From contig VSDK01011632.1 of assembly GCA_009767595.1 (NCBI GenBank), positions 125,427-189,426 of the forward strand: a stretch of 64,000 bases of DNA, written 5' to 3'. Source of the stretch: Symbiodinium kawagutii. Taxonomy: Eukaryota > Sar > Dinophyceae > Suessiales > Symbiodiniaceae. The notes beneath the pieces are model-generated. The model had not been told where the DNA came from. It was given only the letters and a program-made list of their open reading frames with translations, and ran no database searches. Shown piece by piece: positions 28,438 through 39,226 of the stretch (position 1 is the stretch's first letter; every line of letters starts with the position of its first letter). The position numbers were made by a program, and so were the translations under genes.

Positions 28438-28870
28438 TGGTTGGTTAATGGTTGGTGAATGGTTGGTGAATGGTTGGTTAATGGTTTGGTGAATGGTTGG
28501 TGAATGGTTGATGATGTGATGGTCGGAACCAGTGATGAATGGTTGATCAAAATGATGAATGAGTGAATCATCTGAGAATAATGATGGTTGGCACCAGGGT
28601 TTTATGATGGCTGATGATGTCTGATGATGTCTGAACTCTGGTTAGTGGTGAGTGAGAACTTGGTGAGTGGATGAAAAAGATTGATTCGTGATGGTTAGAC
28701 TTGGTTAGTGATGGTCAAATGATAGTGAAGTAGTTGATTCATAAACATGTTTTAATCACTGTTGATATTGGCAGAAAACGGTCGACAATGGTTGATGATG
28801 GTTTATCGCTGGTTGATAGCGGGATCAATGCAGGTGAGTTTTTGATGGTTGATAGCTGGTTGGTTGCTGG
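28438..28870 (+). repeat. ATGGTTGGTGA tandem tract
   Basis: 13-bp GGTTGGTGAATGG units (28,440-28,510) passing into irregular GATGGTTGATGATGG words. Confidence 0.75.
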
Positions 28871-28874
28871 GGAC

Positions 28875-28985
28875 AGCAGCAAAAAGGCGTTGCTGAAACC
28901 AACATGACAAGAATAAGGATGCACCAAGCACTACCGGAAGCCATCGAGGTTTCCTGGAGATGTTCCTCTCATCTTTTTCAAAGGG
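28875..28985 (-). CDS. Candidate exon, unassigned
   Basis: Reads FEKDERNISRKPRWLPVVLG then ASLFLSCWFQQRLFAAVPS, a basic stretch followed by a hydrophobic one. Confidence 0.35.
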
Positions 28986-29059
28986 CTAAGCGTTAATGCC
29001 ACTCATCAACAAGCTTCAGGAGCCACCAAACCACTATGAACAAACAATTTATCCAGCTC

Positions 29060-29140
29060 TCACCAGCATTGCTTCACCGAACATTTCACCGCGTTCCCTG
29101 AGGTCGGTTGACCTTGCTGTTCGAGTGATGGTGACGACCA
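29060..29140 (-). CDS. Candidate exon, unassigned
   Basis: Reads TITRTARSTDLRERGEMFGE then AML, with a GT donor at ATGCTG|GTGAGA. Confidence 0.42.
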   Translation of the reverse strand, partial: WSSPSLEQQGQPTSGNAVKCSVKQCW

Positions 29141-29365
29141 GCTAGTTGACCACGGAAGTCGGTTGGATGACACCTACCGTTGGGTGATCAGCTACTGTTG
29201 TCCACCAGTTGGATTCACACTTGTGGATGATCAACCCAACAAATCCCAACAGTTTGATTAAGAGTTTGAGAACAAAAATTGCAAGGGGCAAAATCGAACA
29301 AGAACCAGCTGACGCTTTTTGATGGTTAGTGGATGGTGGTGGACTATGGTGAGTAGTGTTGCTTA

Positions 29366-29500
29366 GTGTTGACGTATGCACTCGGCAAGAACCAGTTGTT
29401 GGCTTGAGAGTTCATGCGACCACATCATGAGCCTGCGTTGTGCGACAGCGTACCACTCTTGAACGATCATGAGCATGCTGTATCTACAAGCGCTTTGTGA
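29366..29500 (-). CDS. Candidate exon, helical, possibly terminal
   Basis: Reads YSMLMIVQEWYAVAQRRLMM then WSHELSSQQLVLAECIRQH before TAA. Strong helical pattern. Confidence 0.48.
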
Positions 29501-29884
29501 CTAGTGATTCTCTTTTGTGACGAGTTATTTTCAATGTGACGGATGGTTCTCTGATTCGGAGGTCTATACCGATTTCCCCGGTGGATCAAAACAAATCCGG
29601 AACAATCCCATAACAGCTATCCATCATTTTGCATCCGCACCCCATGACAGAACATAGGTAAACCACCCATCATTGACTCTGCCCGTGTTGATCAACCCGT
29701 CACCACCTGATGCCAGCTGTTGTAGCTCAGTATTCCCTTAGCTGCAGCCTAGCACCAGGGCTATGAACCTATCCATCATGGTGGGTTCATCCATCACCAT
29801 CCATCAGTCGCCATCACCTTGCCGTGGCCAGGAGATCAACCTATCATCAACACTGCTTCACCACCACAAAGGCTTCACTACTTC

Positions 29885-30050
29885 AACCACACCAAAACCT
29901 GTAATCAGGCTTCATCCATGCGCGCGATTCACATCCGTTGACCGCTACCAAAGGACTGGGTGGGCTGGGTGCTGGCAGCTGCTGCACGAGAAATCTCAGG
30001 GGCACCTGACGAGCAATGAGAATGGCTGAGATATCATCGGTCGTCCAAGG
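29885..30050 (-). CDS. Candidate exon, unassigned
   Basis: Reads DDISAILIARQVPLRFLVQQ, then LPAPSPPSPLVAVNGCESRA. Located 0.5 kb beyond the 3' end of the J-domain gene on the same strand. Confidence 0.35.
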
Positions 30051-30537
30051 GGTACGTAACCAGGGGTGATGGTGTTTGATCATGTTTGAGGATAGTGAAC
30101 CCATGGCTAAGTAGTGGTAAGCACCTTTTCCAGTGACTTGATGGCAGGGGTGAAAATTGCAAGTTGGTAACGATGGTGAATAATGAATAATGAATCTTCA
30201 CTGTTGATGGCCGATAAAAGCAAATCATGGCTCATTAATTTGTGACAGACTTTCTTTTTCACAACAAGCCACACAATTGACATATTGCAATGTTTGAAGA
30301 GTGACCCCAGCAAACGTTTGAAGCCGTTACAACCTGCTGAATGTCACGTTGCCGCCATCTTTTAGGGCAGGGGAAGCACTTAAATGATGATCTTCAGAGG
30401 GAAGCAGGCCACTTTGTGGACGGATGAGTTGATCGAAAATCATATTTAGTGAAGCCTAGCTTAGAGCAGAGCCAACATATTCATCTGTCAAACGCAAACA
30501 CTATCGCTACCCAGAAAATGTTTGCCAATCATGAAGA

Positions 30538-30804
30538 CTAAATCTTGCACGGCCGCCTTTTTTGTTCACGGGCCGATGGACCAAGGATATCATCCATCGT
30601 CAGATCTCGATCTCTCATTCTCTTTCGAAGTGCTTGCCTCTGTGCCTGTTTCTGTCTCTTTCGCTGTTGAAGAATTTTGCGGCGTTGCCTCTCAATGTTT
30701 CGGGACTGAAGCTCAAGGAGCCTCTCCCATCTCGCAACCAGTTCCTTCAACTGAACCAATCTGTCCTTCGGAGCAATCTTTACATCAGACACTTTTTCTC
30801 CCTG
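30538..30804 (-). pseudogene. In-frame C-terminal continuation of the J-domain ORF beyond a TGA
   Basis: Directly after the TGA at the end of the J-domain ORF, the same frame reads QGEK and then 84 further residues (VSDVKIAPKDRLVQLKEL onward) to a stop at 30,538. This part is strongly helical and basic (RQRRKILQQRKRQ, then RKRMRDRDLTMDDILGP), like a coiled-coil tail. Keeping one frame with protein-like composition on both sides implies that the original protein was about 504 residues and that the TGA is either a recent nonsense change, a sequencing error or a read-through codon. It has no promoter or start context of its own. Confidence 0.6.
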
Positions 30805-32055
30805 TCATCGCCTCCGATTGGCCCATCTTGTCAGGAAGTCTTTGGGCACGTGCTTTCCTTTGTCCTGCTTCGCCATGGACTCTCTCTCCCACTGCCTTAA
30901 ACGTTTTTGTCTAAATGGCTCATGCGCTTCATACCAACTGTGAACCTGGCACAAGTTCGCGTGTCCATCGCTGCCAGCAACATGAAACATCTCAGCAACC
31001 ATCTTTTGCAACTCTTCCCAACGGTCTTGAAGTTCCTGAGGTGAAAAGTACGCGTACATGTTGGAGATGCTTCTTCCTGGTAGCCAAAAGCCAGCACGAA
31101 AGGAGCTTTTGTTGATCAACGCACGGATTCTCCCCAAGATACCAAAAGTGCGCACCACTGGGGAACGGACCTGGTGATCTCCGATCAACATACCCGGTTT
31201 GGGAAGATCGACGCGGAACCGCACTTCGAGATCCTCCAGACGCTTTCCTTGCTCGGCGGCAGAAGATTCCAATGCCTGCTTCAGACGCTCCTCAAAAAGG
31301 CCCTCACATCCCTGAATTTTTTGTTTCGCGGACAGGAGGATTGCAAAATGTTCGAGGGCTGTTGGCAAATCAATGCACAAAGTGTAAATCTCTACTCTTT
31401 CAATTCTCGCTAAAGCCTTGTAGCCGCTTGCCCCTACCGAAGCAACACCTCTAAGGCCAGAATTTGACTTTTTGCTTTTCGATCCTTTCGTTCTGCAGCT
31501 TCCTTTCAGTTCGGTTTGCTTCGGCTTGGCATCTCCGCGGGGCACCACTTTGCTTTCCGATGTGCAGCTAGAGGAAGTCGGGCATCGCGCAGCTTCCTCC
31601 TCCTTCTGATCCGTCATCCACTTTTGCAAAAGCACCCTTTGCTTCTGGGAAAATTCCTTGCTGATCACTTCTAAGCGAACCCCTCGAGGTACTTGTTGCA
31701 GCAGCTCATGAATTTTCATCATCAACCTGGTAGCGTTCTTGACTGCAGTCTGTTTCACATCTGTATTTTGTTTGCACTTTGCAGGTTTTGCCTGTGTAGA
31801 GCTTGTCCTAGTTGTCCCGGCCCTCGGCCTCTTAGTTCCTCTTAGTTGCTCATCGTAGGCCTGCCGCGACTTTGGATCAAAGAGGGTCACAAAAGCCTGG
31901 TAAACTCGATGGAACGCCTCTTTACTACCTCCTTTGTCAGGATGAACTTCTAAAGCACGTCGCTTGAAGGCTGTCTTAATTTCATCTGTGGAGGCATCTG
32001 GTTGAGCCTGCAGCAAATTGTATAAGGACCACGACGATCTGTCAGCTATGGCCAT
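30805..32055 (-). CDS. Intronless J-domain (DnaJ-like) protein, 416 aa, followed by an in-frame continuation
   Basis: The first ATG after an in-frame TAG opens a 416-residue ORF. Residues 9-73 form a J domain: the Hsp70-stimulating HPD tripeptide is at 38-40, followed by KGG, then a helix ending QAYDEQLRG. J domains recruit and stimulate Hsp70 ATPases. The rest is not a canonical DnaJ: there is no Gly/Phe linker or CxxCxGxG zinc repeat, but basic Ser/Lys stretches (about 74-205) and a mixed alpha/beta C-terminal part of unknown role. No introns interrupt it, unlike the neighbouring genes, which suggests a retrocopy. It ends RRR-TGA, after which the same frame continues for 88 codons (next feature). 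It may be a slightly damaged pseudogene, a read-through gene, or a shorter functional form. Confidence 0.75.
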   Translation of the reverse strand: MAIADRSSWSLYNLLQAQPDASTDEIKTAFKRRALEVHPDKGGSKEAFHRVYQAFVTLFDPKSRQAYDEQLRGTKRPRAGTTRTSSTQAKPAKCKQNTDVKQTAVKNATRLMMKIHELLQQVPRGVRLEVISKEFSQKQRVLLQKWMTDQKEEEAARCPTSSSCTSESKVVPRGDAKPKQTELKGSCRTKGSKSKKSNSGLRGVASVGASGYKALARIERVEIYTLCIDLPTALEHFAILLSAKQKIQGCEGLFEERLKQALESSAAEQGKRLEDLEVRFRVDLPKPGMLIGDHQVRSPVVRTFGILGRIRALINKSSFRAGFWLPGRSISNMYAYFSPQELQDRWEELQKMVAEMFHVAGSDGHANLCQVHSWYEAHEPFRQKRLRQWERESMAKQDKGKHVPKDFLTRWANRRR

Positions 32056-32059
32056 GTCA

Positions 32060-32828
32060 ATGCTACTAGCATGCTATGCGCAATGCTGCTCAAAAAACAT
32101 AATCATGGACATTTTGGATGAAGTGAAAAAATCTAAAGAATACACATTGATATCATGACCATGCTCGTGCTTGAAAATTCAGACTTCATTAGGTTGAGGT
32201 CTCTCAGTTGTCGCTGAACTCTTTGCCTGAGCTTCTTTCATCTGGCTATCCTGCGCCTAAGTGCATGTTTGGATTCAACACACGTGCTATGTCACGAGCC
32301 TTGGCTGCTTGGTGGGAATGGGAACTGTGCACATATTTATGTGTAAACTCTGTACATTACGCGCTACACACAATATAAATTGTAGTAAACATGTGTAATT
32401 CTGTATGCATAGACATGCAATCATAGGGATAATATGGCAGACCGCATGTGAGTAAACCTAGGTATGTGGGTATGTAGGTCTGTAGGTATGCAGGTTTGTA
32501 GGTATGTAGGTACGTAAAGGTAAGTATCAGGAACCGTTTGACCTGTGACAAAACCCAGATCCGCAAGTGTTTATTTTGTTGGGCGCACCATGTTTGACCA
32601 TGGTTGACAAGCTGGCGAATGGCAGATTGGAGGGGTAACCCTTCTGCTGTCGGGCGCAAAGAAACGGATATAAACTGCATGACCAGGTGGCTCATGGTTA
32701 ACTCAACAATATAGCTGGTGTACCCATATCATTGGTCACCCAATCACCCCTACAAATTTTCGCTTGAACCGTACCATATTAGCCATGCTCATCGAACAGC
32801 TTACATTAATTAAGGATCATGTTAATCA
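32060..32828. other. Region upstream of the J-domain gene
   Basis: No intact spliced leader and no TATA-like element in front of the ATG. Contains the decayed GTATGTAG repeat (32,458-32,520). No exon seen. Confidence 0.5.
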
Positions 32829-32942
32829 ATGGCTGTTGATCAGTTCAGTCTATACCCCTGGTTCCCCCATCATTAACCAGCAAATCTTCCCACTATTGTT
32901 AATATTTATTAACGGTTATTTAATATTGACCCATAGCCCACA
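32829..32942. mobile_element. Family B element, diverged
   Basis: ATGGCTGTTGATCAGTTCAG to ATATTGACCCATAGCCCAC. Confidence 0.5.
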
Positions 32943-33102
32943 TGAATGAACAATGTTAAACTAATCCTATCTACATATTGATCTGATTATTAACATCATT
33001 ATACCACCAACCAGGTCATTAATCAACAAGTTGAATCAGTTCACATCAAACGCTCAGCTAACGCCGCCCATCGTTGGGCGCCTCCGTAGAGCAAATCAGC
33101 AC

Positions 33103-33175
33103 CTCGTTTCGCGGTGCACGGCGGTGATCCGGGCGTCACAACGGATGTCGGGTTTCTCAAGAGCTGGGGGAACCC
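33103..33175 (-). CDS. Candidate exon, unassigned
   Basis: Reads PALEKPDIRCDARITAVHRE then TR, with donor AACGAG|GTGCTG. Confidence 0.42.
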
Positions 33176-33284
33176 CCAGGTTCTGGTTGGTTTGTGAGTG
33201 GTTAACAATGGCTAACCATGCTCATAAACAAGAGAACCATCAATCCATATCATTATCATTATCAAGGGATGATCATTATCATCA

Positions 33285-33625
33285 TCAAGTGGTTAACATT
33301 AACAAGGGATGATCATTATCATTTGCTATTCCCTTGTTAATGACCCGCAAGTTGTGAGTGGTCTACGATGGTTAACCATGGTCATTAACAAGGGAATCAT
33401 CAATCCATAATGGGAAATATACCACCTACAACGGTGATAGAATATTCAGGGGACCCCCAAGTTATATGGTTGATATGGTCAACATTAACAAGGGATGATC
33501 ATTATCATTTGCTATTCCCTTGTTAATGACCCCCAAGTTGTGAGTGGTCTACGATGGTTAACCATGGTCATTAACAAAAGAATAATTAATCAATCATAGG
33601 AAATATAGCACCTATAGTGGTCGGT
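33285..33625 (+). repeat. Direct duplication, period 186 bp
   Basis: AACAAGGGATGATCATTATC at 33,301 recurs at 33,487 with about 130 matching bases after it (including GTGAGTGGTCTACGATGGTT). Each unit also contains a TTAACAAGGG / CCCTTGTTAA inverted pair. Confidence 0.85.
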
Positions 33626-34352
33626 CTATGGTTAATAGACTAAATGATTTGCCTGGGGGTACCCCTTTTTTTCTTCAGAAACTCCCATACCATCGATTTA
33701 TGGAAAATCGTGGTTAGCTCTGGGGAGAACTATATTGGTTGAATATGCTTGATCAACAAGTCAATAAATCAAAAGGTTGATTAGAAACTGGTTGATCAAA
33801 TACAGCGAATCTTGAAGCCAGCTCTTGACCACGAATCACTTTCTGAGCTTACATGAAGGAATTTTGGTCATGAGCAATCGATGATTCCTTGGTCTTCTTC
33901 CCCACGATATCAGATTCAGCTGAGGCAGCCGTTGGTCCCTTGGATCCTGGATTAAGGACTATACACTACAAATCCAGCAAAAAATGCTGAGGGTCTAGTG
34001 GTCAAGAGTATCGCTTAATGATGGTTAATACATGTTGATATTAGTTAATGAACATAATCAATTCCGTTCAATATTGGTTATAACCGTGATCAAAGGTAAT
34101 ATAATGGTGAATCATGTCATATCATGGCGAGGCACGGTCGATACAGTTGAAATTTCTGTATTGATAGCACTCACCAAATCGTGGGATCAAGTGTTGACTG
34201 GTACCAAAACCCTTCATTGAACTGCGCAAGCCACCAGGAAAGATGCAAGGCTTACCCTTGGCCAAGATGGCGGAAACAAGTGATGTCGAACAAAAGGAAA
34301 GCTTGTCCCAGTAACATAGGTATGTAGTTTCGTTACACACATAAACTCTATC

Positions 34353-34463
34353 GTATGGTGGTTTCTCAAATTGGGGGACCCCCAAAAATGGTTGGTTTAC
34401 TATTGTTAATGGTTTTTAAAGGATGATTTAGGGTGACCCCTATGGCTTGAGAAACCACCGTAT
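34353..34463. mobile_element. Family A element
   Basis: GTATGGTGGTTTCTCAAATT to GGCTTGAGAAACCACCGTAT; good inverted ends. A truncated copy follows at 34,630-34,730. Confidence 0.6.
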
Positions 34464-34488
34464 TGTTGTTAGCAGAGCCGCACACTGA

Positions 34489-34592
34489 GATTCAGTCGAG
34501 ACTTCGCCCCCCGCGTCGCAAACGAGATGCCTTCATTTGTTCAGGGTATCTCAAGCTGATGTGTCTGAGGACCTCGACACGGGACATGTGAC
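34489..34592 (-). CDS. Candidate exon, basic
   Basis: Reads HMSRVEVLRHISLRYPEQMK then ASRLRRGGRSLD before TGA. Confidence 0.42.
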
Positions 34593-34799
34593 CCCAGTTA
34601 GGTGTGCTGGTTCCTTAGCCAATGCAGTTTGCCACTAGAGTTATAGGGAAACTCAAAGTTCTGGATCCGTTACTACTTCAAAATGATTAATGATGGATGA
34701 TGTGGGGGTACCCCCGCTTTTGAGAAACCACATGGTCAATAATAAAAGTCATATGTATAGGCGGAAAATCTACAAATGAATTGAACCAGTGAAGAAACT

Positions 34800-34912
34800 G
34801 ATTGTCATATCCAGCATCAATGATACCCTGGAGGCCCTAGATGGCCCTAGCATCACCGACAATCTGCTGGGTCCCTCTGCAAGCCGGAGTGGTCCAATTG
34901 GGTTCGAGTTAA
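34800..34912 (-). CDS. Weak candidate exon
   Basis: Reads NSNPIGPLRLAEGPSRLSVM then LGPSRASRVSLMLD. Next to the 8-base satellite. Confidence 0.3.
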
Positions 34913-34930
34913 ATTTGTTGGCAATGATAT

Positions 34931-35860
34931 GTATATGTATGTATGTATGTGTGTATGTGTGTATGTATGTATGTATGTATGTAGGTATGTAGGTATGTAG
35001 GTATGTAGGTATGTAGGTATGTAGGTATGTAGGTATGTAGGTATGTAGGTATGTAGGTATGTAGGTATGTAGGTTTGTAGGTATGTAGGTATGTAGGTAT
35101 GTAGGTATGTAGGTATGTAGGTATGTAGGTATGTAGGTATGTAGGTATGTAGGTATGTAGGTATGTAGGTATGTAGGTATGTAGGTATGTAGGTATGTAG
35201 GTATGTAGGTATGTAGGTATGTAGGTATGTAGGTATGTAGGTATGTAGGTATGTAGGTATGTAGGTATGTAGGTATGTAGGTATGTAGGTATGTAGGTAT
35301 GTAGGTATGTAGGTATGTAGGTATGTAGGTATGTAGGTATGTAGGTATGTAGGTATGTAGGTATGTAGGTATGTAGGTATGTAGGTATGTAGGTATGTAG
35401 GTATGTAGGTATGTAGGTATGTAGGTATGTAGGTATGTAGGTATGTAGGTATGTAGGTATGTAGGTATGTAGGTATGTAGGTATGTAGGTATGTAGGTAT
35501 GTAGGTATGTAGGTATGTAGGTATGTAGGTATGTAGGTATGTAGGTATGTAGGTATGTAGGTATGTAGGTATGTAGGTATGTAGGTATGTAGGTATGTAG
35601 GTATGTAGGTATGTAGGTATGTAGGTATGTAGGTATGTAGGTATGTAGGTATGTAGGTATGTAGGTATGTAGGTATGTAGGTATGTAGGTATGTAGGTAT
35701 GTAGGTATGTAGGTATGTAGGTATGTAGGTATGTAGGTATGTAGGTATGTAGGTATGTAGGTATGTAGGTATGTAGGTATGTAGGTATGTAGGTATGTAG
35801 GTATGTAGGTATGTAGGTATGTAGGTATGTAGGTATGTAGGTTGTATGTATGTATGTATA
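34931..35860 (+). repeat. 8-bp satellite (GTATGTAG)n, about 0.9 kb
   Basis: More than 100 near-perfect units from about 34,985 to 35,840, with GTAT/GTGT-only edges and one T variant near 35,071. A short decayed relative is at 32,458-32,520. Confidence 0.97.
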
Positions 35861-35917
35861 GTTCCTGTATATATCCAGGAAAATCTGTGGAATGCGGTAG
35901 CTATAACCTCAATGAAC

Positions 35918-36052
35918 CTAAGTGGGGGTTTTCACTTTCTTCCACCGGCAAGCTTTCCGCCAACAAGAAATCAGGTACATAAACCATGGTTCCTGCGGCA
36001 TCCTGTGGTCCTGCCAGCTGGCTAGCGAGCCATTCCATTACCAAACGAACCA
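35918..36052 (-). CDS. Candidate exon, unassigned
   Basis: Reads VVRLVMEWLASQLAGPQDAA, then GTMVYVPDFLLAESLPVEES. Convincing mixed helical segment. Confidence 0.48.
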
Positions 36053-36159
36053 CGGACCATTGAAGTCATTGACATACCATGACATACTTTTCATCGATCA
36101 TCATCCCAGTTCTCTAGCCATCACCATCAATCATCATCCCAGTCCTAGGCATCACCAAC

Positions 36160-36335
36160 CAGGTGCCCACCAGGTGGTACCTGGAAGGCAGGCAGGACCA
36201 AGGCACCCAGAAGTTCTGCGTGGCGCAGGCGAAGGCCAGGAAACTTTGTCCTGCTGCGTTCACCTGTGAGCCGCGATGGATGTCCGTGGTGATGAGGAGA
36301 TCGCCCTTCGGCCCGTGGCATAGGAGTCACTGGAG
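36160..36335 (-). CDS. Candidate exon with YHLVGTW motif
   Basis: Reads LLCHGPKGDLLITTDIHRGS, QVNAAGQSFLAFACATQNFW, then VPWSCLPSRYHLVGTW. One of the most convincing exons here. From memory, a Y-x-x-VGTW segment recurs in large dinoflagellate proteins of unknown function; this link is weak inference. Confidence 0.5.
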
Positions 36336-37145
36336 GTGAGTTGCTATCACGGCCCAACTGCACCTCCGTTCTGAAGAGCCAGGCTGCTAGTCCTAACAGC
36401 CAACCACCACGAACAACGAACAACCAAGAACCAACAAGCAACACTTAGAATCAATCATAATCATTAACCATTCTCAACCAATTAACGTTGGCCGCTATTC
36501 ACCATTCTCAACCAGACTTCTGACTTGGTTTCTAACTAGGGTACCAGTTGTGGTAGACATAATTTGTTTCATGTAGCGAATCTGAACCAACATATCATGA
36601 TTGGGGGCCCTAGTCACTTGTATCGACCAGTTTTAACCAACAAGACTCAACCAATGACCACTTCCAACCAGCAGTATCAAACATCACCAGGTTCTACCAC
36701 CATTGGCACCATGCCTAGCCACCAACCACCACCAAGCACCTATCAGCTGCCGATGCCTTGTGAAAGAATCCCTTCAGCAAGTTCTTTGAAGATTTGTGCC
36801 GTCTCTGCTGAAAAGGGCCTGGATGGGGCTGGTGGCGCCACAAGAGCGATGGTTTCTGAGCAGGCAAATGATTGTCCAAACATGGTAGATGAACTGATGG
36901 TTTCTCGAGCCATAGGGCTATCCGGAAATGGTTGGTTGCCAGCAATGATTGTTAATGGATGATTTGGACGGGAAGATGGTTACTTGTGGTTTGATCGAGA
37001 TGTGTCATGTGCAAACATGGTTAATGATCACAAAAGATGGTTGATGAATAGGTTCATGATGGCAATTGGTTGTACCTGGTTAGTTCATACTTATTGATGG
37101 CTTTTATCTGGGTGTCGATAGATGCGGGTACCCGCAATACTGAAG

Positions 37146-37146
<1 letters not shown>

Positions 37147-37204
<58 letters not shown>
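37147..37204 (+). repeat. GAT array
   Basis: About 19 perfect units, 28 bases before the assembly gap. Confidence 0.95.
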
Positions 37205-37231
37205 CTTAAAGGGAAAACACACCAAGAAAAG

Positions 37232-37241
37232 NNNNNNNNNN
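37232..37241. other. Assembly gap (10 N)
   Basis: Ten N characters just after a GAT array; true length unknown. Confidence 1.
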
Positions 37242-37470
37242 GCTAATGCTAAGATAAAATCACCATCCATAGTGGTTAGGATGGACAAAACGGATAATTA
37301 ACGAAAGAACATAACAACACATACCAAGCATGCACTGGTACATGGTTGTATGACACTGGATCTGTCTGTAGTTGTGAACATCCGGACGATGATTTGTGAC
37401 TTATTGACACGTTTTTGATAACTCAACACGACCTCTATACTGATTATAGATATTTATAGTACCTAAGCCG

Positions 37471-37471
37471 T

Positions 37472-37521
<50 letters not shown>
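37471..37521 (+). repeat. GAT array
   Basis: About 16 perfect units. Confidence 0.95.
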
Positions 37522-37784
37522 AATGATTCTTAGTCATTCCAACTGTTTCCAACGGCCAACTTGTCTTCTCTTATTAACACATTAAACGATTCTGAGCTGA
37601 AGAAGCAACAAAAAATCAAAAGTGGACAGGTGTACTCTCTGATCTTGGTACCTACTCTGTTTATGCTTTAGATGCGCCGGAGGCATACCCGTGACGGAGC
37701 TGCCCTTTGAAAAAGCAAGGAGGTGCCTGCAGGTCAACAATCATTTGCCAGGCGAGCGCCGGGCGGGTAAGTTTGCATCCAAGC

Positions 37785-37892
37785 ATATTTGGGGGTTTCT
37801 TAAAATGTGGGAACTCCAAAAGTGGTTGGTTTCTTAATATAGATGGTTAATATTGTATGATTTAGGGGTCTCCCGATTTGGAGAAACATCCA
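37785..37892. mobile_element. Family A element, diverged
   Basis: GGGGGTTTCTTAAAATGTGG to GATTTGGAGAAACATCCA. Confidence 0.5.
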
Positions 37893-38139
37893 CTTTCAGT
37901 GTCTCTAAATGTGTCTTTACTCTTCTGTCCATCTGCCCATCTTAGACCTCTGAGATGGATACCTGAGCTATCTATGTCTATCCCATCCATCTTGAAGAAC
38001 CTGTCACCGTTTGTGCAACTGCAGATTACAAAAAACAACTCATGGATTTGTTTCAGTCCAGATCAACACCCAAAATGAAGTGGGGACGTCGATTCCAATC
38101 ACGTCTGCTGGGCTGCCAACTTGAGGGGCTCAGGAACTG

Positions 38140-38256
38140 ATATGGAAGTATCTCAAAATAGGGAACCTCCAAACATGGTTGGTTTATTACTATCAATGCT
38201 TAGTAGTTAAACTGGATGATAACTTGGGGGTCCACTATTTTCATAAACAACCATAC
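38140..38256. mobile_element. Family A element, diverged
   Basis: TATGGAAGTATCTCAAAATA to ATTTTCATAAACAACCATAC. Confidence 0.5.
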
Positions 38257-38757
38257 GTCAGTGAAGCTATTCTGCTGCTGTGGACTGCCCTATCGCCAAT
38301 CAGGGGCTGGGGTGCCCAGAGCTGGGTTCATCTGTCCCAGTTTGCACTAGTGAACAGCTTGACCCAACTTTTGGTGTTCACCGTATCTACCAAGGATTAG
38401 GGCTGCTTGGTATTGATCCCCATGAAGCTGTTGGCGAATGATCCCATGGTTGACCCCCTACTAATACGATCTGCAAATCATCATTGACCATCACATCGTT
38501 ATACTTAAGCCATGGTTGGTTCATATTGACCCAACTCGCCATATATAGCTGGTATATCCCAAAAATATCCCCTACTATTGTTGGTTGTTATCCCCTATTG
38601 TTAACTACTATTAACCATTGGTTGGTTGGTTGGTTGGTTGGTTGGTTGTTAATGATATCCCCTGGTATTGTTAGCCCCGTTACAGCCGTTGATCTTCCAG
38701 GGCTCGCGCTCGCGCCGTTTGCCCCAGCGTTTGTTCGTTCATCCCGTGGCGGCGCAC

Positions 38758-38807
38758 CTGCACTGGCAGAGCAGGTGCAGGAAGCTGTCGCCCTTTCGGT
38801 GGTGCAC
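38758..38807 (-). CDS. Candidate 50-nt exon
   Basis: Bounded by CCGCCAG|GTGCAC and GTGCAG|GTGCGC; reads VHHRKGDSFLHLLCQC. The same AG|GTG pattern at both ends, as in the SMP-30-like gene. Confidence 0.45.
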
Positions 38808-38861
38808 CTGGCGGTTGGATGACCACAGCGGCGAACATGCAGCATCTTATGGCGAGTGATA

Positions 38862-38960
38862 CATGGTCAAGGATGATTAGTGCTGGCTAATGATAGGCTA
38901 AAGATACATGGTCAAGGATGATTAGTGCTGGCTCATGATAGGTGGCTAATGATACATGGT
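38862..38960 (+). repeat. Tandem duplication of about 48 bp
   Basis: ACATGGTCAAGGATGATTAG occurs twice, then a third decayed ACATGGTCAATGATGA. Confidence 0.8.
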
Positions 38961-39151
38961 CAATGATGACTCTTGATGACTAATGATGGTTGATGTTACC
39001 TGATGTCGATCCAACGATGGTGAAGAGCTGACCAGAACCAGTTGATCAAATCGCGGCGCTGTTGGAGGTTATAATGATAGTGATAGTGATAGTGATAGTG
39101 ATAGTTGATAGTGACTGATCATAAAAACAAAGGTTATCATTATCAAACAAA

Positions 39152-39152
39152 C

Positions 39153-39226
<74 letters not shown>
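39152..39226 (+). repeat. GAT array
   Basis: About 24 perfect units; a (GATAGT)n run precedes it at 39,074-39,110. Confidence 0.95.

Noticed and set aside
32056-32300. Spliced-leader relict upstream of the J-domain gene
   Set aside because: The only similarity is a TTTTTTGAGCAG run; GGCTCAAG is absent.
34902-34915. tRNA T-loop-like GGGTTCGAGTTAAA
   Set aside because: No acceptor stem or anticodon arm can be drawn around it; the similar word at 42,990 also fails.
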